From the NCBI RefSeq assembly GCF_028752835.1, contig NZ_CP087952.1, forward strand, positions 3,346,501 through 3,410,500: a stretch of DNA of 64,000 nt, given 5' to 3'. The position numbers and the translations under genes were made by a program. Origin of the DNA: Desulfosarcina sp. BuS5 (GTDB lineage: Bacteria; Desulfobacterota; Desulfobacteria; Desulfobacterales; BuS5). The notes below the pieces were generated by a model. It made no database searches. It had not been told where the DNA came from and saw only the letters and a program-made list of their open reading frames with translations. Of this stretch, positions 32,759-42,142 are shown in pieces (within the stretch, counting starts at the first letter, position 1; each line of letters begins with the position of its first letter).

Positions 32759-34612
32759 TTAAAAACCCGGCAAACCTCCGAACCCTCTGAAAGTCCAGTA
32801 AATTCCGGTGAGAAGGAGAAGCAGTATATTGACAACAAACCATATGGGAATTCCCACCCTTAAGTAATCCTTAGGCTCAAGATAGCCGCTGGCATATACA
32901 ATCGCGTTTGGCGGTGTGCCGATAATCAAACAATAGGCAAAAGAAGAGGCTATGGCTGTGGACATGGCCATAAAGGGCAGATAGGTGGAACCGGGATGAA
33001 CCAGACCGGCCATGTTAAGTGCAATGGGACCAACCGCTGCCGCTGCGGGACCGTCCGCCATCAGGTTGGTAAGCACTGATGTCAGGCCGTTTGAAATCGC
33101 CATAAGGGGAAGTCCCGAATCCATTCCCAGCGGAGCAAGGAAATCAATAACCGTTCTTGCCAGCCAATACGCGGCTCCGGTACTGTCTAAAACTCTTCCG
33201 AAAATAATTGCTCCGGCATAAAGCCAGACTACACCCCAGTCAACCTTTTCCTGGTAATCTCTCCAGTTAACCACTCCGGCAAGAAGATAGGCCACAGCGC
33301 CTGCCACTGCAATTACGCCGATCCCGAGGCGGACCGGATAGATACCTATCTGATAAAAGATTTTTTCAGTGAACCAGCCGTATACCATAATAATGAATAT
33401 AATCAGCGCCCAGATTTGCTTTTTGTTCCACCCCCCCATCTTGCCTATTTCACCCTTCAGATGCTGCATGGCCGGAGCAAGGGAGGTAATTTGTGGTTTA
33501 AAGCGCCAGTTCACTATTAACCAGGTAATCGGGATCATAATAATAACCAAAGGGAAACAGTATGTTACCCACTGAAAATATCCTATATCAAAACCGAACA
33601 TATCGGTAAGGTAGGTCATCATAATAACATTTCTGGCCCCTCCGGACGGAGCGCCGGGTCCTCCGATGTTACATGCCATGGCAATAGCAATCATCAGCAT
33701 TTTTGCCAGTTCGGGATCTTCCGGCACATCTTTTGTCAGGCTGTTTTGATAAAGAAGCATGCCGATAGGAAGAAACATGGCGGCCAGGGCATGGTCGGAA
33801 ATAAAAGCCGCCAAAGGCGATATTATGACAAAAAATATCAGGGTAATCCATCTGACATTGGGAACAGCCAGCTTTCTGAATATGGCCAGGCAAACCCTCT
33901 TGTCAACACCTGTTCTCACAAAAGCGGCGGCAAACATCAAACTTCCCATAATAAACCAGCAAGCGTCACTCCAATAGAGCATTGCAACCTGTTTTCTTGA
34001 AACCACGCCTGTAAAAACAAGAATCAATCCGATACAAAAAGCGACTCCCGGCAGGGGGATACACTCGGTGATAAAGCAAAAAACAACAAAAACACCCATG
34101 GCAATGGCCACCTTTATATGCCAGGCGCCTTTGTCGGCCGCTTTTTTATCCTTGCCGGTCAAATCTTCATATTTGAGTTTATCTTTTCTATAACTCACGG
34201 ATTGTTTCATAATTTTATTAAAGGCTTCAGGTGTGACATTTTCCGTGATATAATTTTGCACTTTTTTAAAATTATTTTCATCAACCGGTATTTTATATTT
34301 TTTACACCATTTTATATCCCTTTTAATAAAGCGGTCCTTATTTAAAGACCCAATCCGCATACTTTTTTCCATCATCCGGGCGCACAGAATCTTCCATTGT
34401 GGCGCCTCCGAACTTTTTATATTGAAAAGTTCCTGGGTTAAAAAATTTACAACAAATTTCGGCCCCACCTCGTATTCAGTACCAACATCCTTCATTCCAT
34501 ATGGCGTCGGCAAAAGCAGTATCAAGAATAAAAGCACTACCGGAAAGATAAAAAGTTTCCAGTCCACATACTTGTCATATCCTGCAGCCTTTTTCTTTTT
34601 CTCTTTAGCCAT
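32759..34612 (-). CDS. DASS/SLC13-type anion:sodium symporter, long form
   Basis: 617 residues with a Lys-rich cytoplasmic start (MAKEKKKKAAGYDKY), one membrane helix, then an unusual extracytoplasmic-side or loop insert of about 120 residues (positions 40-160) before the transporter core. Core motifs: ACNIGGPGAPSGGARNVIMM and GTPPNAIVYASG, with VLTNLMADGPAAAAVGPIAL. Paralogue of the gene at 29245. ATG 15 bases after the stop of the receiver protein, so they are co-translated. Substrate unknown. Confidence 0.9.
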   Translation of the reverse strand: MAKEKKKKAAGYDKYVDWKLFIFPVVLLFLILLLPTPYGMKDVGTEYEVGPKFVVNFLTQELFNIKSSEAPQWKILCARMMEKSMRIGSLNKDRFIKRDIKWCKKYKIPVDENNFKKVQNYITENVTPEAFNKIMKQSVSYRKDKLKYEDLTGKDKKAADKGAWHIKVAIAMGVFVVFCFITECIPLPGVAFCIGLILVFTGVVSRKQVAMLYWSDACWFIMGSLMFAAAFVRTGVDKRVCLAIFRKLAVPNVRWITLIFFVIISPLAAFISDHALAAMFLPIGMLLYQNSLTKDVPEDPELAKMLMIAIAMACNIGGPGAPSGGARNVIMMTYLTDMFGFDIGYFQWVTYCFPLVIIMIPITWLIVNWRFKPQITSLAPAMQHLKGEIGKMGGWNKKQIWALIIFIIMVYGWFTEKIFYQIGIYPVRLGIGVIAVAGAVAYLLAGVVNWRDYQEKVDWGVVWLYAGAIIFGRVLDSTGAAYWLARTVIDFLAPLGMDSGLPLMAISNGLTSVLTNLMADGPAAAAVGPIALNMAGLVHPGSTYLPFMAMSTAIASSFAYCLIIGTPPNAIVYASGYLEPKDYLRVGIPIWFVVNILLLLLTGIYWTFRGFGGLPGF

Positions 34613-34626
34613 TTTTTCCTCCTTTA

Positions 34627-35079
34627 TTACGTTTTATCCATCTCATTGATAATTTCTCTTGGAGACTTTACTATTTTTCTCATCCTGGCCACGCGTATCT
34701 TTTCTTCCAGATTTTGTCTTTTCATAAAGGCCTCTTCCGCCTTTTCGATAATCTCATCAATATCGGTAGGCTTCATTAAATAATCGGTGGCGCCTGTTTT
34801 TAATCCGTCTATGGCCGATTCCACAGTAGCATGTCCGGTCAGCATAATAACTTCTATTGTAGGAAATTGCCTTTTTATCTCCCTTAATGCAGCAATGCCG
34901 TCCATGCCGGGCATTTTAACGTCCAGAATAACTACGTGAACATTACCGGTTCTCAGTTTTTCCAGCGCCTCACCACCGCTTGTTGCCGTCAAAACATCAT
35001 ACCCTTTTTTTGAAAGTAACTTTTGGGTGGTAGACAAAAACCGCTCTTCATCATCTACCAGCATCATTTTCATTTTCAT
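34627..35079 (-). CDS. Response regulator, receiver domain plus conserved tail
   Basis: 150 residues: REC with DDEERF, phospho-Asp in VVILDVKMPGMDG, TGHATVES, LMKPTD, followed by the tail QNLEEKIRVARMRKIVKSPR, similar to that of the regulator at 26954. No output domain. It heads the unit with the long DASS transporter; the likely partner kinase is the Cache kinase 430 bases upstream. Confidence 0.9.
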   Translation of the reverse strand: MKMKMMLVDDEERFLSTTQKLLSKKGYDVLTATSGGEALEKLRTGNVHVVILDVKMPGMDGIAALREIKRQFPTIEVIMLTGHATVESAIDGLKTGATDYLMKPTDIDEIIEKAEEAFMKRQNLEEKIRVARMRKIVKSPREIINEMDKT

Positions 35080-35511
35080 ATTTGATTCCCCCTGATTTTT
35101 GTTAAAATTTTTTTTTAGTATCCTTCATTTTTCAACTCACATTTACTTTCTACAAAAAAACTGGATTTCACCGCGGAGAACGCAGAAACCGCTGAGATTG
35201 AGATTGAGATTGAGATTGCATTAAAATTTAAGCAGTTCCTTTGCGCTTTCTGCGTCCTCTGAGGTGAAAATTTATAATTAGTGCTTGAACGAAAACTAAA
35301 AACAGATACTATTTCAGGTAGTTAAGCATTATTCAAGAAACGAAGATTTTCGAAAAGCTGTTAGCATTTAGCCGTTAGCTATTGGCCAGAGAACTATCTG
35401 TTTGATTTTAAAGGCTAACAGCTAAAAGCTAATGGCTCAAAAACTTCAATTTAAAAAACACCCTTAACCTACCGGAAATATAATATTTTTAGCTTTTCGT
35501 TCAGACACTAA
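35080..35511. other. Gene-free stretch with three repeat structures
   Basis: Contains an imperfect inverted pair CACCGCGGAGAACGCAGAAA (35169) / TTTCTGCGTCCTCTGAGGTG (about 35249), a tandem GAGATT x4 (35194-35217), and a second hairpin family GCTGTTAGC...GGCTAACAGC (about 35359-35418). No open frame is supported. It separates the kinase from its regulator gene. Confidence 0.7.
35194..35217. repeat. Hexanucleotide tandem repeat (GAGATT)4
   Basis: Four exact tandem copies in a non-coding stretch, inside the spacer of a larger inverted repeat. A possible site of copy-number variation. Confidence 0.9.
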
Positions 35512-37197
35512 TTAAGCTGCAACAGGCAGATGTATAATAAATGTGGCGCCCGTGCCTTTTTCACTGACAGCAGCCATTGTGCCGCCCATACTGTCTATAA
35601 TGCCGTAACATACCGAAAGTCCAAGCCCAGTGCCTTTTCCTACAGGTTTGGTTGTAAAAAAAGGTGAGAAAATCTTTTTCAAATTTTCAGGACTAATGCC
35701 ATCACCGTTATCTCTGACCAGTATTTCCACAGTGTTGCTCTCTTTTTGTCCGGCTTCAACTGCAAGTTCACCGCCGGAAGTCCCATACCGCTCTAAAATG
35801 GCATCCATGGCATTATTAAACAGATTTATCAAAACCTGCTGAAGCTGCGAAGGATCACAATGAATCATAGATATCGTATCTGATACAGTCTGTTTGATTG
35901 AAATGCCGTGTACACTTGCCTTTTTTGCCACCATACCGACAACTTCCGGAATAAATTTTTGAAGATTGATATCTTTGGGCACGGGTTCGCTCTGGCGGCC
36001 GAATTTTAGAATTGCCTGGGTAATTTTAGCGCAACGTGAGATTTGAAGGGTGATTTGATTTATGGAGTCTTCCAGTTCCTTTAAAGAATCGGATTCTTCC
36101 AGCTTGCCGCTTTCTTTTAATTCCGATAAAATCATCTCTATCATGGCCTGCTCGCTTTTCATAATCTGAAGCGGATTATTAATTTCATGCGCAAAACCTG
36201 TGGACATTTCACCAATTTCGGCCAACCGGCTGGCACCGATTAGCTGCTGGCTTAATTTATTCTTTTCAACATCCATTCTCTCCATTCGGCTTACAACCCG
36301 CCCGGTCAAATTAAAAGCAACCCCTATAATTATTCCTCCCCCGATAATTATTATCAAAACAGTCAAATAAGCAGCTGAACGAAGGGCTTTAAACGCATCC
36401 GATTTTTCCTGCCGGACTATCAGCAACCACTTTTTATCTTTAAGCCATGTTGTCATATAAAGATATTGATCTCCTTTTGAATAAGCAGTGGCAGAGATAG
36501 AAATATCGCCCGGGGATTCCGGATATTTAATGTTTTCTTCAAGCTTATCCATAAAATTTCCGCCTGAACGCCGCTCGGTTTGAAGCAGACCGTCCGAGTT
36601 AACAAGATAAGCTTCCCCGGTTTTTCCGATACGCACCTTTTTTACAAAATCGCTGAACATAAACGTATCGATGGTTGCGCGGATTACCCATTTTTGTTCT
36701 TTTTCTTCCCGCGCGACCGCAATGACAAAATGGGGCACCTGCCTGTATCCCAAAAAAATATCGCTGATATAATATCCGCGCTCCATAACCGCTTTAAACC
36801 AGTCTTCATTTTTGTATATTTTCCCTGTTAACTTATAAGGCCCATGATAGGCCACATGCACCCCCTCTTCATTAAAAACTCCCAGATCAACAAAAGCATT
36901 CGATTCCTTAAATAGATTTTCAAAGACCTTGTGGAGCTCTGCTGGACGGCTCAGCTCCTGGAACGTAAATAAATTGCCGATAAATTCCAGATTCTTTTTG
37001 CGCTCCTCTAAAAAAGACTCAATCATATGGCGGTGATCTCCCGCGATTCTTTTCATTGCTGAAACCGTGCTAGTCTCAAGGGATGTTGTTAAAAAATAAT
37101 ATCCGATGATCAACACCAGGATAAACGGGATAAAAGGAACCGTGATCATCCGGGCTAAAAGAATTCTTCGCATGGTTGAATATATATTTTGTTCCAA
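35512..37197 (-). CDS. Membrane histidine kinase with Cache-type sensor
   Basis: 561 residues, same architecture as the kinase at 27425: two membrane segments (about 13-33, 283-303), a double-Cache-like sensor with GYYISDIFLGYRQVPHFVIA, phospho-acceptor His in GFAHEINNPLQI, NLFNNAMDAI, DNGDGISPEN and [11 protein letters not shown]. Likely signals to the receiver protein at 34627 and thus to the long DASS transporter. The kinase pair probably arose by duplication of a kinase-regulator-transporter module. Confidence 0.92.
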   Translation of the reverse strand: MEQNIYSTMRRILLARMITVPFIPFILVLIIGYYFLTTSLETSTVSAMKRIAGDHRHMIESFLEERKKNLEFIGNLFTFQELSRPAELHKVFENLFKESNAFVDLGVFNEEGVHVAYHGPYKLTGKIYKNEDWFKAVMERGYYISDIFLGYRQVPHFVIAVAREEKEQKWVIRATIDTFMFSDFVKKVRIGKTGEAYLVNSDGLLQTERRSGGNFMDKLEENIKYPESPGDISISATAYSKGDQYLYMTTWLKDKKWLLIVRQEKSDAFKALRSAAYLTVLIIIIGGGIIIGVAFNLTGRVVSRMERMDVEKNKLSQQLIGASRLAEIGEMSTGFAHEINNPLQIMKSEQAMIEMILSELKESGKLEESDSLKELEDSINQITLQISRCAKITQAILKFGRQSEPVPKDINLQKFIPEVVGMVAKKASVHGISIKQTVSDTISMIHCDPSQLQQVLINLFNNAMDAILERYGTSGGELAVEAGQKESNTVEILVRDNGDGISPENLKKIFSPFFTTKPVGKGTGLGLSVCYGIIDSMGGTMAAVSEKGTGATFIIHLPVAA

Positions 37198-37536
37198 TTT
37201 TCGCTTTCCCTTTATGCTTGAAAATTTTATTCGTATTTATAACGAAGTGAAATTATTTAGGTGAAAACCTATAGCTATAGAAAAGTAATGGCAATCTATG
37301 TGCCAAAAAGAAAAGAGAGAGAGGTTTGGCTAAGTTTCTAAAATAACATTATTTATTTTAAAATAATATTTTTTGTATAATGATATTCCGGAAAATTTAT
37401 GTCGGTTTTTTTTACAGACTGTAAAATGCGGGATGTATAGATTTTTTTGAATAAAAAAATAAATTGGAATAATTCTCACAACATAATTAAACTGGCAACA
37501 TAATTGCCCCGGCAATAAAAAATTTACTTTTTTAAT
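37198..37536. other. AT-rich gap between divergent genes
   Basis: Very AT-rich stretch between the divergent kinase and ATPase genes. It must hold both promoters; I do not see a confident -35/-10 pair. A partial family A-like word (TTATTTAGGTGAAAACCTATAG) is at about 37252-37276. No gene seen. Confidence 0.5.
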
Positions 37537-37579
37537 TTTTTCGTCTATATTGCAATTAAAATGCAATATAGACGAAAAA
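37537..37579. promoter_or_regulatory. 18-bp perfect inverted repeat before the ATPase gene
   Basis: Left arm 37537-37554 and right arm 37562-37579 (TGCAATATAGACGAAAAA) are exact complements around the 7-base loop ATTAAAA. The right arm ends one base before the GGAG ribosome site of the gene at 37590. It may be an operator or an RNA hairpin controlling translation. Confidence 0.8.
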
Positions 37580-37589
37580 TGGAGTTTCC

Positions 37590-38843
37590 ATGTATATTGA
37601 AAGAACACTTGAAAAATTTATAATCCAGGCAAGCAAGCAATTCCCTGTATTGATGGTTACAGGTGCCAGGCAGGTTGGTAAAACGACGCTTTTAAAACAT
37701 ATTTGTGAAAACAAACGAACATATGTCAGCCTTGATGATCCACTGGTTTTGAGCCTCGCAAAAGGTGATCCTGCTCTTTTCATGCAACGCTTCAACGGCC
37801 CTCTATTGATTGATGAAATTCAATATGCTCCGGAACTATTGCCATATATTAAAATGGCTGTTGACAGGGATTTAAAAAAAGGAATGTTCTGGCTAACCGG
37901 TTCGCAGCCTTTTCATCTAATGAAAGGTGTTTCCGAATCACTTGCTGGAAGAGTTGCTGTTATGCAACTGCTTGGTTTGTCCGGAATGGAAATGTTTGGT
38001 AACGGCCACAATGTTAACCCCTTTATTCCGGATCCGGAAAAACTATTTGCCTGCATCAATAAATTAACACCAATTCTTCTTAAGGAGGTGTTTTTAACGA
38101 TTTTCCGTGGATCCTTTCCAGCAATACTCACAATGGAAAATATGGACAGGGATCTTTTTTACAGTTCTTATGTTCAGACGTATCTTCAACGTGACTTACG
38201 TGATCTTGCAAAAGTTGGTGATGAGCTGGCATTTCTCCGCTTTTTAAGGGCATCAGCAGCCAGAACGAGTCAATTGCTGAATTTATCAGAGCTGGCAAGA
38301 GACGCTGATGTTGCGACCAACACGGCTAAAAGCTGGTTGTCTGTATTACAGTCTTCCGGACTTGTTTATTTGCTTGAGCCTTATTACACGAACCTTACAA
38401 AAAGGTTGATAAAAACACCAAAGTTATATTTCCTGGATACCGGTTTATGCGCTTATCTAACAGAATGGTCAAGCCCTGAAACCCTTGAAGCCGGGGCAAT
38501 GTCAGGAGCTATCCTTGAGACCTTTGCGATTATCGAATTGTTAAAAACTTATTGGCATAATGGAAAAAAGGCCCCCTTTTATTTTTATCGCGATAAAAAC
38601 AAGAAGGAGATTGACCTGCTGATTGTAAAAGATGGAACCGTATATCCAATTGAAATAAAGAAAACTGCATCCCCCCAAAAAAAGATGGCAAGGCATTTCA
38701 AAATTCTGGAAAAATTAAATATGACAATTGGCCATGGTGGTGTGATATGCTTATGTGAACAGGTTTTACCAATATCTGAAAACGCATCCAGTATCCCTTT
38801 ATCTGTTTTATTAGGAAAAAGGAAAAAAGGGGTCACCCATTAA
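37590..38843 (+). CDS. AAA ATPase with DUF4143 (COG1373 family)
   Basis: 417 residues. Walker A GARQVGKTTLL near residue 27, Walker B LLIDEIQYAPELL, sensor region WLTGSQPFHL, LAGRVAVMQLLGLS, then the C-terminal DUF4143 domain with a PD-(D/E)XK-like strand pattern (FYFYRDKNKKEIDLLI...YPIEIKKT). GGAG at 37581 precedes the ATG. These common, often horizontally moved ATPases have no settled biochemical role; defence or TA-like functions have been suggested. Preceded by a large inverted repeat and not in an operon. Confidence 0.88.
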   Translation: MYIERTLEKFIIQASKQFPVLMVTGARQVGKTTLLKHICENKRTYVSLDDPLVLSLAKGDPALFMQRFNGPLLIDEIQYAPELLPYIKMAVDRDLKKGMFWLTGSQPFHLMKGVSESLAGRVAVMQLLGLSGMEMFGNGHNVNPFIPDPEKLFACINKLTPILLKEVFLTIFRGSFPAILTMENMDRDLFYSSYVQTYLQRDLRDLAKVGDELAFLRFLRASAARTSQLLNLSELARDADVATNTAKSWLSVLQSSGLVYLLEPYYTNLTKRLIKTPKLYFLDTGLCAYLTEWSSPETLEAGAMSGAILETFAIIELLKTYWHNGKKAPFYFYRDKNKKEIDLLIVKDGTVYPIEIKKTASPQKKMARHFKILEKLNMTIGHGGVICLCEQVLPISENASSIPLSVLLGKRKKGVTH

Positions 38844-39115
38844 AAGGGCAGTGGCGCTGAACTTAACACCTCCACTATATGCCGGCCTTTCAAAAAAACT
38901 TGATTTTTAATGATGCCATCATTAATATAGCACTATATATGACTACGCTGTCCCCTGTGACCTGTTATAAGTATTTTTATTTTTCTCCTTCCATTATTAC
39001 CATTTATATCTTATTTATTAATCTGTGTTCATCAGAGCTTGTCCTGTGGAATCCTCGCTTCCCTGGAACTATTCCTTCGGGGTGTAACCTGTAAAAGTCT
39101 ATATAAAAGCGCAGA

Positions 39116-40549
39116 TTATGATGCTTTAGTTACCGAGGTTTCGAATTTAAGATTATACTTTTCGATCCTGGAATGTAAGGTGGGCCTGGAAAGGCCGAGC
39201 AGTTTAGCCGCGCGGGAACGGTTCCCCCCGGCCATATTGAGCGCTTCTTTTATTAGAATGCTTGCAAAACGATCCATGCAGGCATCAAACATTTTCTCCA
39301 TGGGCATGGCGGTTAATTCACGACGTATGAATTGTTTAATGATTTGATCCGCATTTTTTATGCCGCCGTTTTGATCAGGATTTTTTTCGCTTATCGCCTG
39401 GGTAATATCATCCTGGGAAAGCGGAGTGCCACGATTAAATATCAATGTTTTTTGAATGATATTGGCAAGTTCTCTAACATTGCCCGGCCAGGAGTAACTG
39501 TTTAGCGCGGCAATTGCTTTTTTGGTAATCCCGGGATTTTCTATCCCCATTTCGGCAGCATATCTGGAAAGAAAATATTCAGCCAAAAGGGAAATATCGT
39601 CCGGCCTTTCACAAAGCGGGGGAAGCCAGATGGTAACAACCTTTAGACGATAATATAGATCTTCACGAAACCTACCGCCGGCCAGGGCTGCTTCCAAATC
39701 CCTGTTGGTTGCGGCGATAATCCGCACATCGACAGGAATAGTTTCACGCCCTCCAAGCCTTTCTATGCTTTTTTCCTGGAGCAATCTCAATATCTTGGCC
39801 TGGAGACTCATGGGCATGTCACCAATTTCATCAAGAAAAATTGTTCCGCCGTGAGCCTGCTCGATCTTCCCTACACGGCGATGGACGGCTCCGGTAAAAG
39901 CTCCTTTTTCGTATCCGAACAGTTCGCTTTCAAGGAGGTTTTCCGGGATCGCCACGCAGTTTATTATAAGAAACGGCTTGTCCAGCCGCAGGCTGTGTTG
40001 GTATACGGCTCTTGCAACAAGTTCTTTTCCGGTTCCGGAATCTCCCCGGATCAGCACCGAAACATCTGTTGAGGATACCCGTCCGATCGCCTTGTATACT
40101 TCCTGCATTAAACCGCTTCGGCCTATGATGGCTTCCCGGGACGTTTTATCAGGAGCTACGTTCATCTCCACCGGGGAACGCATGAAACGGCCTGCTTCCA
40201 AGGCTTGCTTTATTATAGTCAACATGTCCGGTATATCAAACGGCTTGAGGAGATAATCGAAAGCTCCCATTTTGGTGGCTTCTATGGCGGTTTCAGTAGT
40301 ACCGTATGCCGTCATGATAATCACAGGCAATTTCGATTCTATATCGTGTATCGCCTTAAATGTTTCCAGCCCGTTCATTCCCGGCAGCTTCATGTCAAGT
40401 ATAACCAGATCCGGCGGATTTGTATTAACCATTTCCAGGCCCATCTCACCGGAAGGAGCGGTTTCAATATCATATCCCTCTTCAATCAAAAGCTTGTTAA
40501 AGCTTTTTCTAAGCTGATCGTCGTCGTCAATGATTAAAATTGTACTCAA
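39116..40549 (-). CDS. NtrC-family sigma-54 response regulator
   Basis: 477 residues: REC (IIDDDDQLRKS, phospho-Asp in LVILDMKLPGMNG, TAYGTTET, LLKPFD), AAA+ sigma-54 activator domain (Walker A RGDSGTGKELVARAVY, ESELFGYEKGAFTGA loop, Walker B GGTIFLDEIGDMP), and a Fis-type helix-turn-helix (NRSRAAKLLGLSRPTLHSRI). Activates sigma-54 promoters after phosphorylation by the kinase encoded four bases upstream-overlapping (40546). No target promoter can be named from the window. Confidence 0.95.
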   Translation of the reverse strand: MSTILIIDDDDQLRKSFNKLLIEEGYDIETAPSGEMGLEMVNTNPPDLVILDMKLPGMNGLETFKAIHDIESKLPVIIMTAYGTTETAIEATKMGAFDYLLKPFDIPDMLTIIKQALEAGRFMRSPVEMNVAPDKTSREAIIGRSGLMQEVYKAIGRVSSTDVSVLIRGDSGTGKELVARAVYQHSLRLDKPFLIINCVAIPENLLESELFGYEKGAFTGAVHRRVGKIEQAHGGTIFLDEIGDMPMSLQAKILRLLQEKSIERLGGRETIPVDVRIIAATNRDLEAALAGGRFREDLYYRLKVVTIWLPPLCERPDDISLLAEYFLSRYAAEMGIENPGITKKAIAALNSYSWPGNVRELANIIQKTLIFNRGTPLSQDDITQAISEKNPDQNGGIKNADQIIKQFIRRELTAMPMEKMFDACMDRFASILIKEALNMAGGNRSRAAKLLGLSRPTLHSRIEKYNLKFETSVTKAS

Positions 40550-42018
40550 GATTTGAGTCCTTTGTTCAAAAGAGTAATGATAAAAGTAGAGCCCCGGCCT
40601 TCTTTTGATGAAAGCTCTATTGTGCCGCCATGTTCTTTGATAATACGTTCGACAATACTCAATCCAAGGCCGGTGCCTTCCTCTTTGGTAGTAAAAAAAG
40701 GCTGGAAAATTTTATCCTGAATCGATTCAGGCATGCCCGGGCCGTTATCGTTTATTGTAAGGATTACGACATTGCCAAGGGATTTTATGAATCCCTCCTT
40801 TTCATCTATTTCAATAATACCGCCTCCGTCCATGGACTCACAGGCATTTATAACTATATTGACAATAACCTCCTTGAGCTGCTCGGGATCAGCCTCGATT
40901 TCCGGAAGCAGATCTTTGCGGAGAAGCTTGATTTTTACATCATACGATTTTAAACGATGTTCCAGCAACTGAATAACAAGATCCACAATCACCGAAGGAC
41001 TAACCTGCTGTATCTTAAGTTTGGGGGGACGGGAAAATTCAAGAAAATTTTGTAAAATAGTATCGATATGGCGTATCTCTTCCGATATAACTTCAAAATC
41101 TTCTTTTTGATTGGAGGATAAATCAAGGTAACGACCCAGGGAAAACATTCGCATTTTTACTGAAGTAAAAGGATTACGGATGCTATGCGCCATACCTGCG
41201 GCCAGCTTGCCCACCATAGCCATCTTTTCCGCCTGCTGAAGGTGTTCCCGGCTTTTTTCAAGCTCCCAGTGGGTTTGATCAACATCATCAATAAGGCCTC
41301 TTACGCTGCTGCGGAGAGCTTTTATTTCGTTTACGGGCATATCAAACCCCCCGGTTTTGTTAAGCTCTTTTGTTAAGCTCCGAACCGGTCCCAATATATA
41401 TTTTGCAAAAACAATAACCAAAAAGAGAGCCAGGAAAAAATCTATGAACATGGCGGAAGCGGCGACGATTCTGAGGTTCCCGGCTCGGGCGGAACTTTCT
41501 TTTCTTGCAATAATAATGCTTTTTGTGTGGATATTTTTATACTGTCTGCATAAATCGAGAATCGTAAAGAAGCGTTTGCGTACCTTTTGGTGGAGTTTTG
41601 CCCCTGTTTTATATTCACCTGCTTTATAAAGGGCTATGACCCTGTCCTTGGCAATGATGTATTGCCCATATTCCAAGGAAATCCGATCAACGGTTTTTTT
41701 TTGTTGTTCGCTGTTTACGAGCCGACGAACCTGCTTGAGCCGTTCTTTGAAAATTTGTCGGTACTCTCCCAGTTTCCTGAGCCATTCGGGATCAGAATCA
41801 AGAAAATAGTAAGAAACAAAGCCCTTTTGATTTACAAGAGCTGTTTCCAGTTCCTGGGCCGCTTGATAAGCGGCCAGATTTCTATCAATAATGGAAGTTA
41901 AAAGTCCTTCAATCTTATAGGTATACCAGACCATTACCAAGCCGCCGGCAAATGTGATTAAAACAAGGCTTGTTAAAATAAGATATATTCTGTTGCGAAG
42001 ATTTATTTTAGTCCACAT
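40546..42018 (-). CDS. Membrane histidine kinase partner of the NtrC-type regulator
   Basis: 490 residues. Membrane segment at about 11-32, a helical four-helix-bundle-like sensor (about 35-185), second membrane segment (about 187-210), a HAMP-like linker, His box GMAHSIRNPFTSVKM, and HATPase_c with NIVINACESM, DNGPGMPE, EEGTGLGLSIVE. The stop overlaps the regulator start by four bases (ATGA), a strong sign of a cognate pair. Similar to AtoS/ZraS-like kinases. Confidence 0.93.
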   Translation of the reverse strand: MWTKINLRNRIYLILTSLVLITFAGGLVMVWYTYKIEGLLTSIIDRNLAAYQAAQELETALVNQKGFVSYYFLDSDPEWLRKLGEYRQIFKERLKQVRRLVNSEQQKKTVDRISLEYGQYIIAKDRVIALYKAGEYKTGAKLHQKVRKRFFTILDLCRQYKNIHTKSIIIARKESSARAGNLRIVAASAMFIDFFLALFLVIVFAKYILGPVRSLTKELNKTGGFDMPVNEIKALRSSVRGLIDDVDQTHWELEKSREHLQQAEKMAMVGKLAAGMAHSIRNPFTSVKMRMFSLGRYLDLSSNQKEDFEVISEEIRHIDTILQNFLEFSRPPKLKIQQVSPSVIVDLVIQLLEHRLKSYDVKIKLLRKDLLPEIEADPEQLKEVIVNIVINACESMDGGGIIEIDEKEGFIKSLGNVVILTINDNGPGMPESIQDKIFQPFFTTKEEGTGLGLSIVERIIKEHGGTIELSSKEGRGSTFIITLLNKGLKS

Positions 42019-42142
42019 TATTTATACTAACACTCATGCTCCGGCTGGCACAACAAAAACAATTCTTTTAGTCAGACTGGGCAGTTAGGGCCTGGAGCCA
42101 GGACATGGTCAGTATGGCCAAAACGGCTAAAACCAGGGAGGC

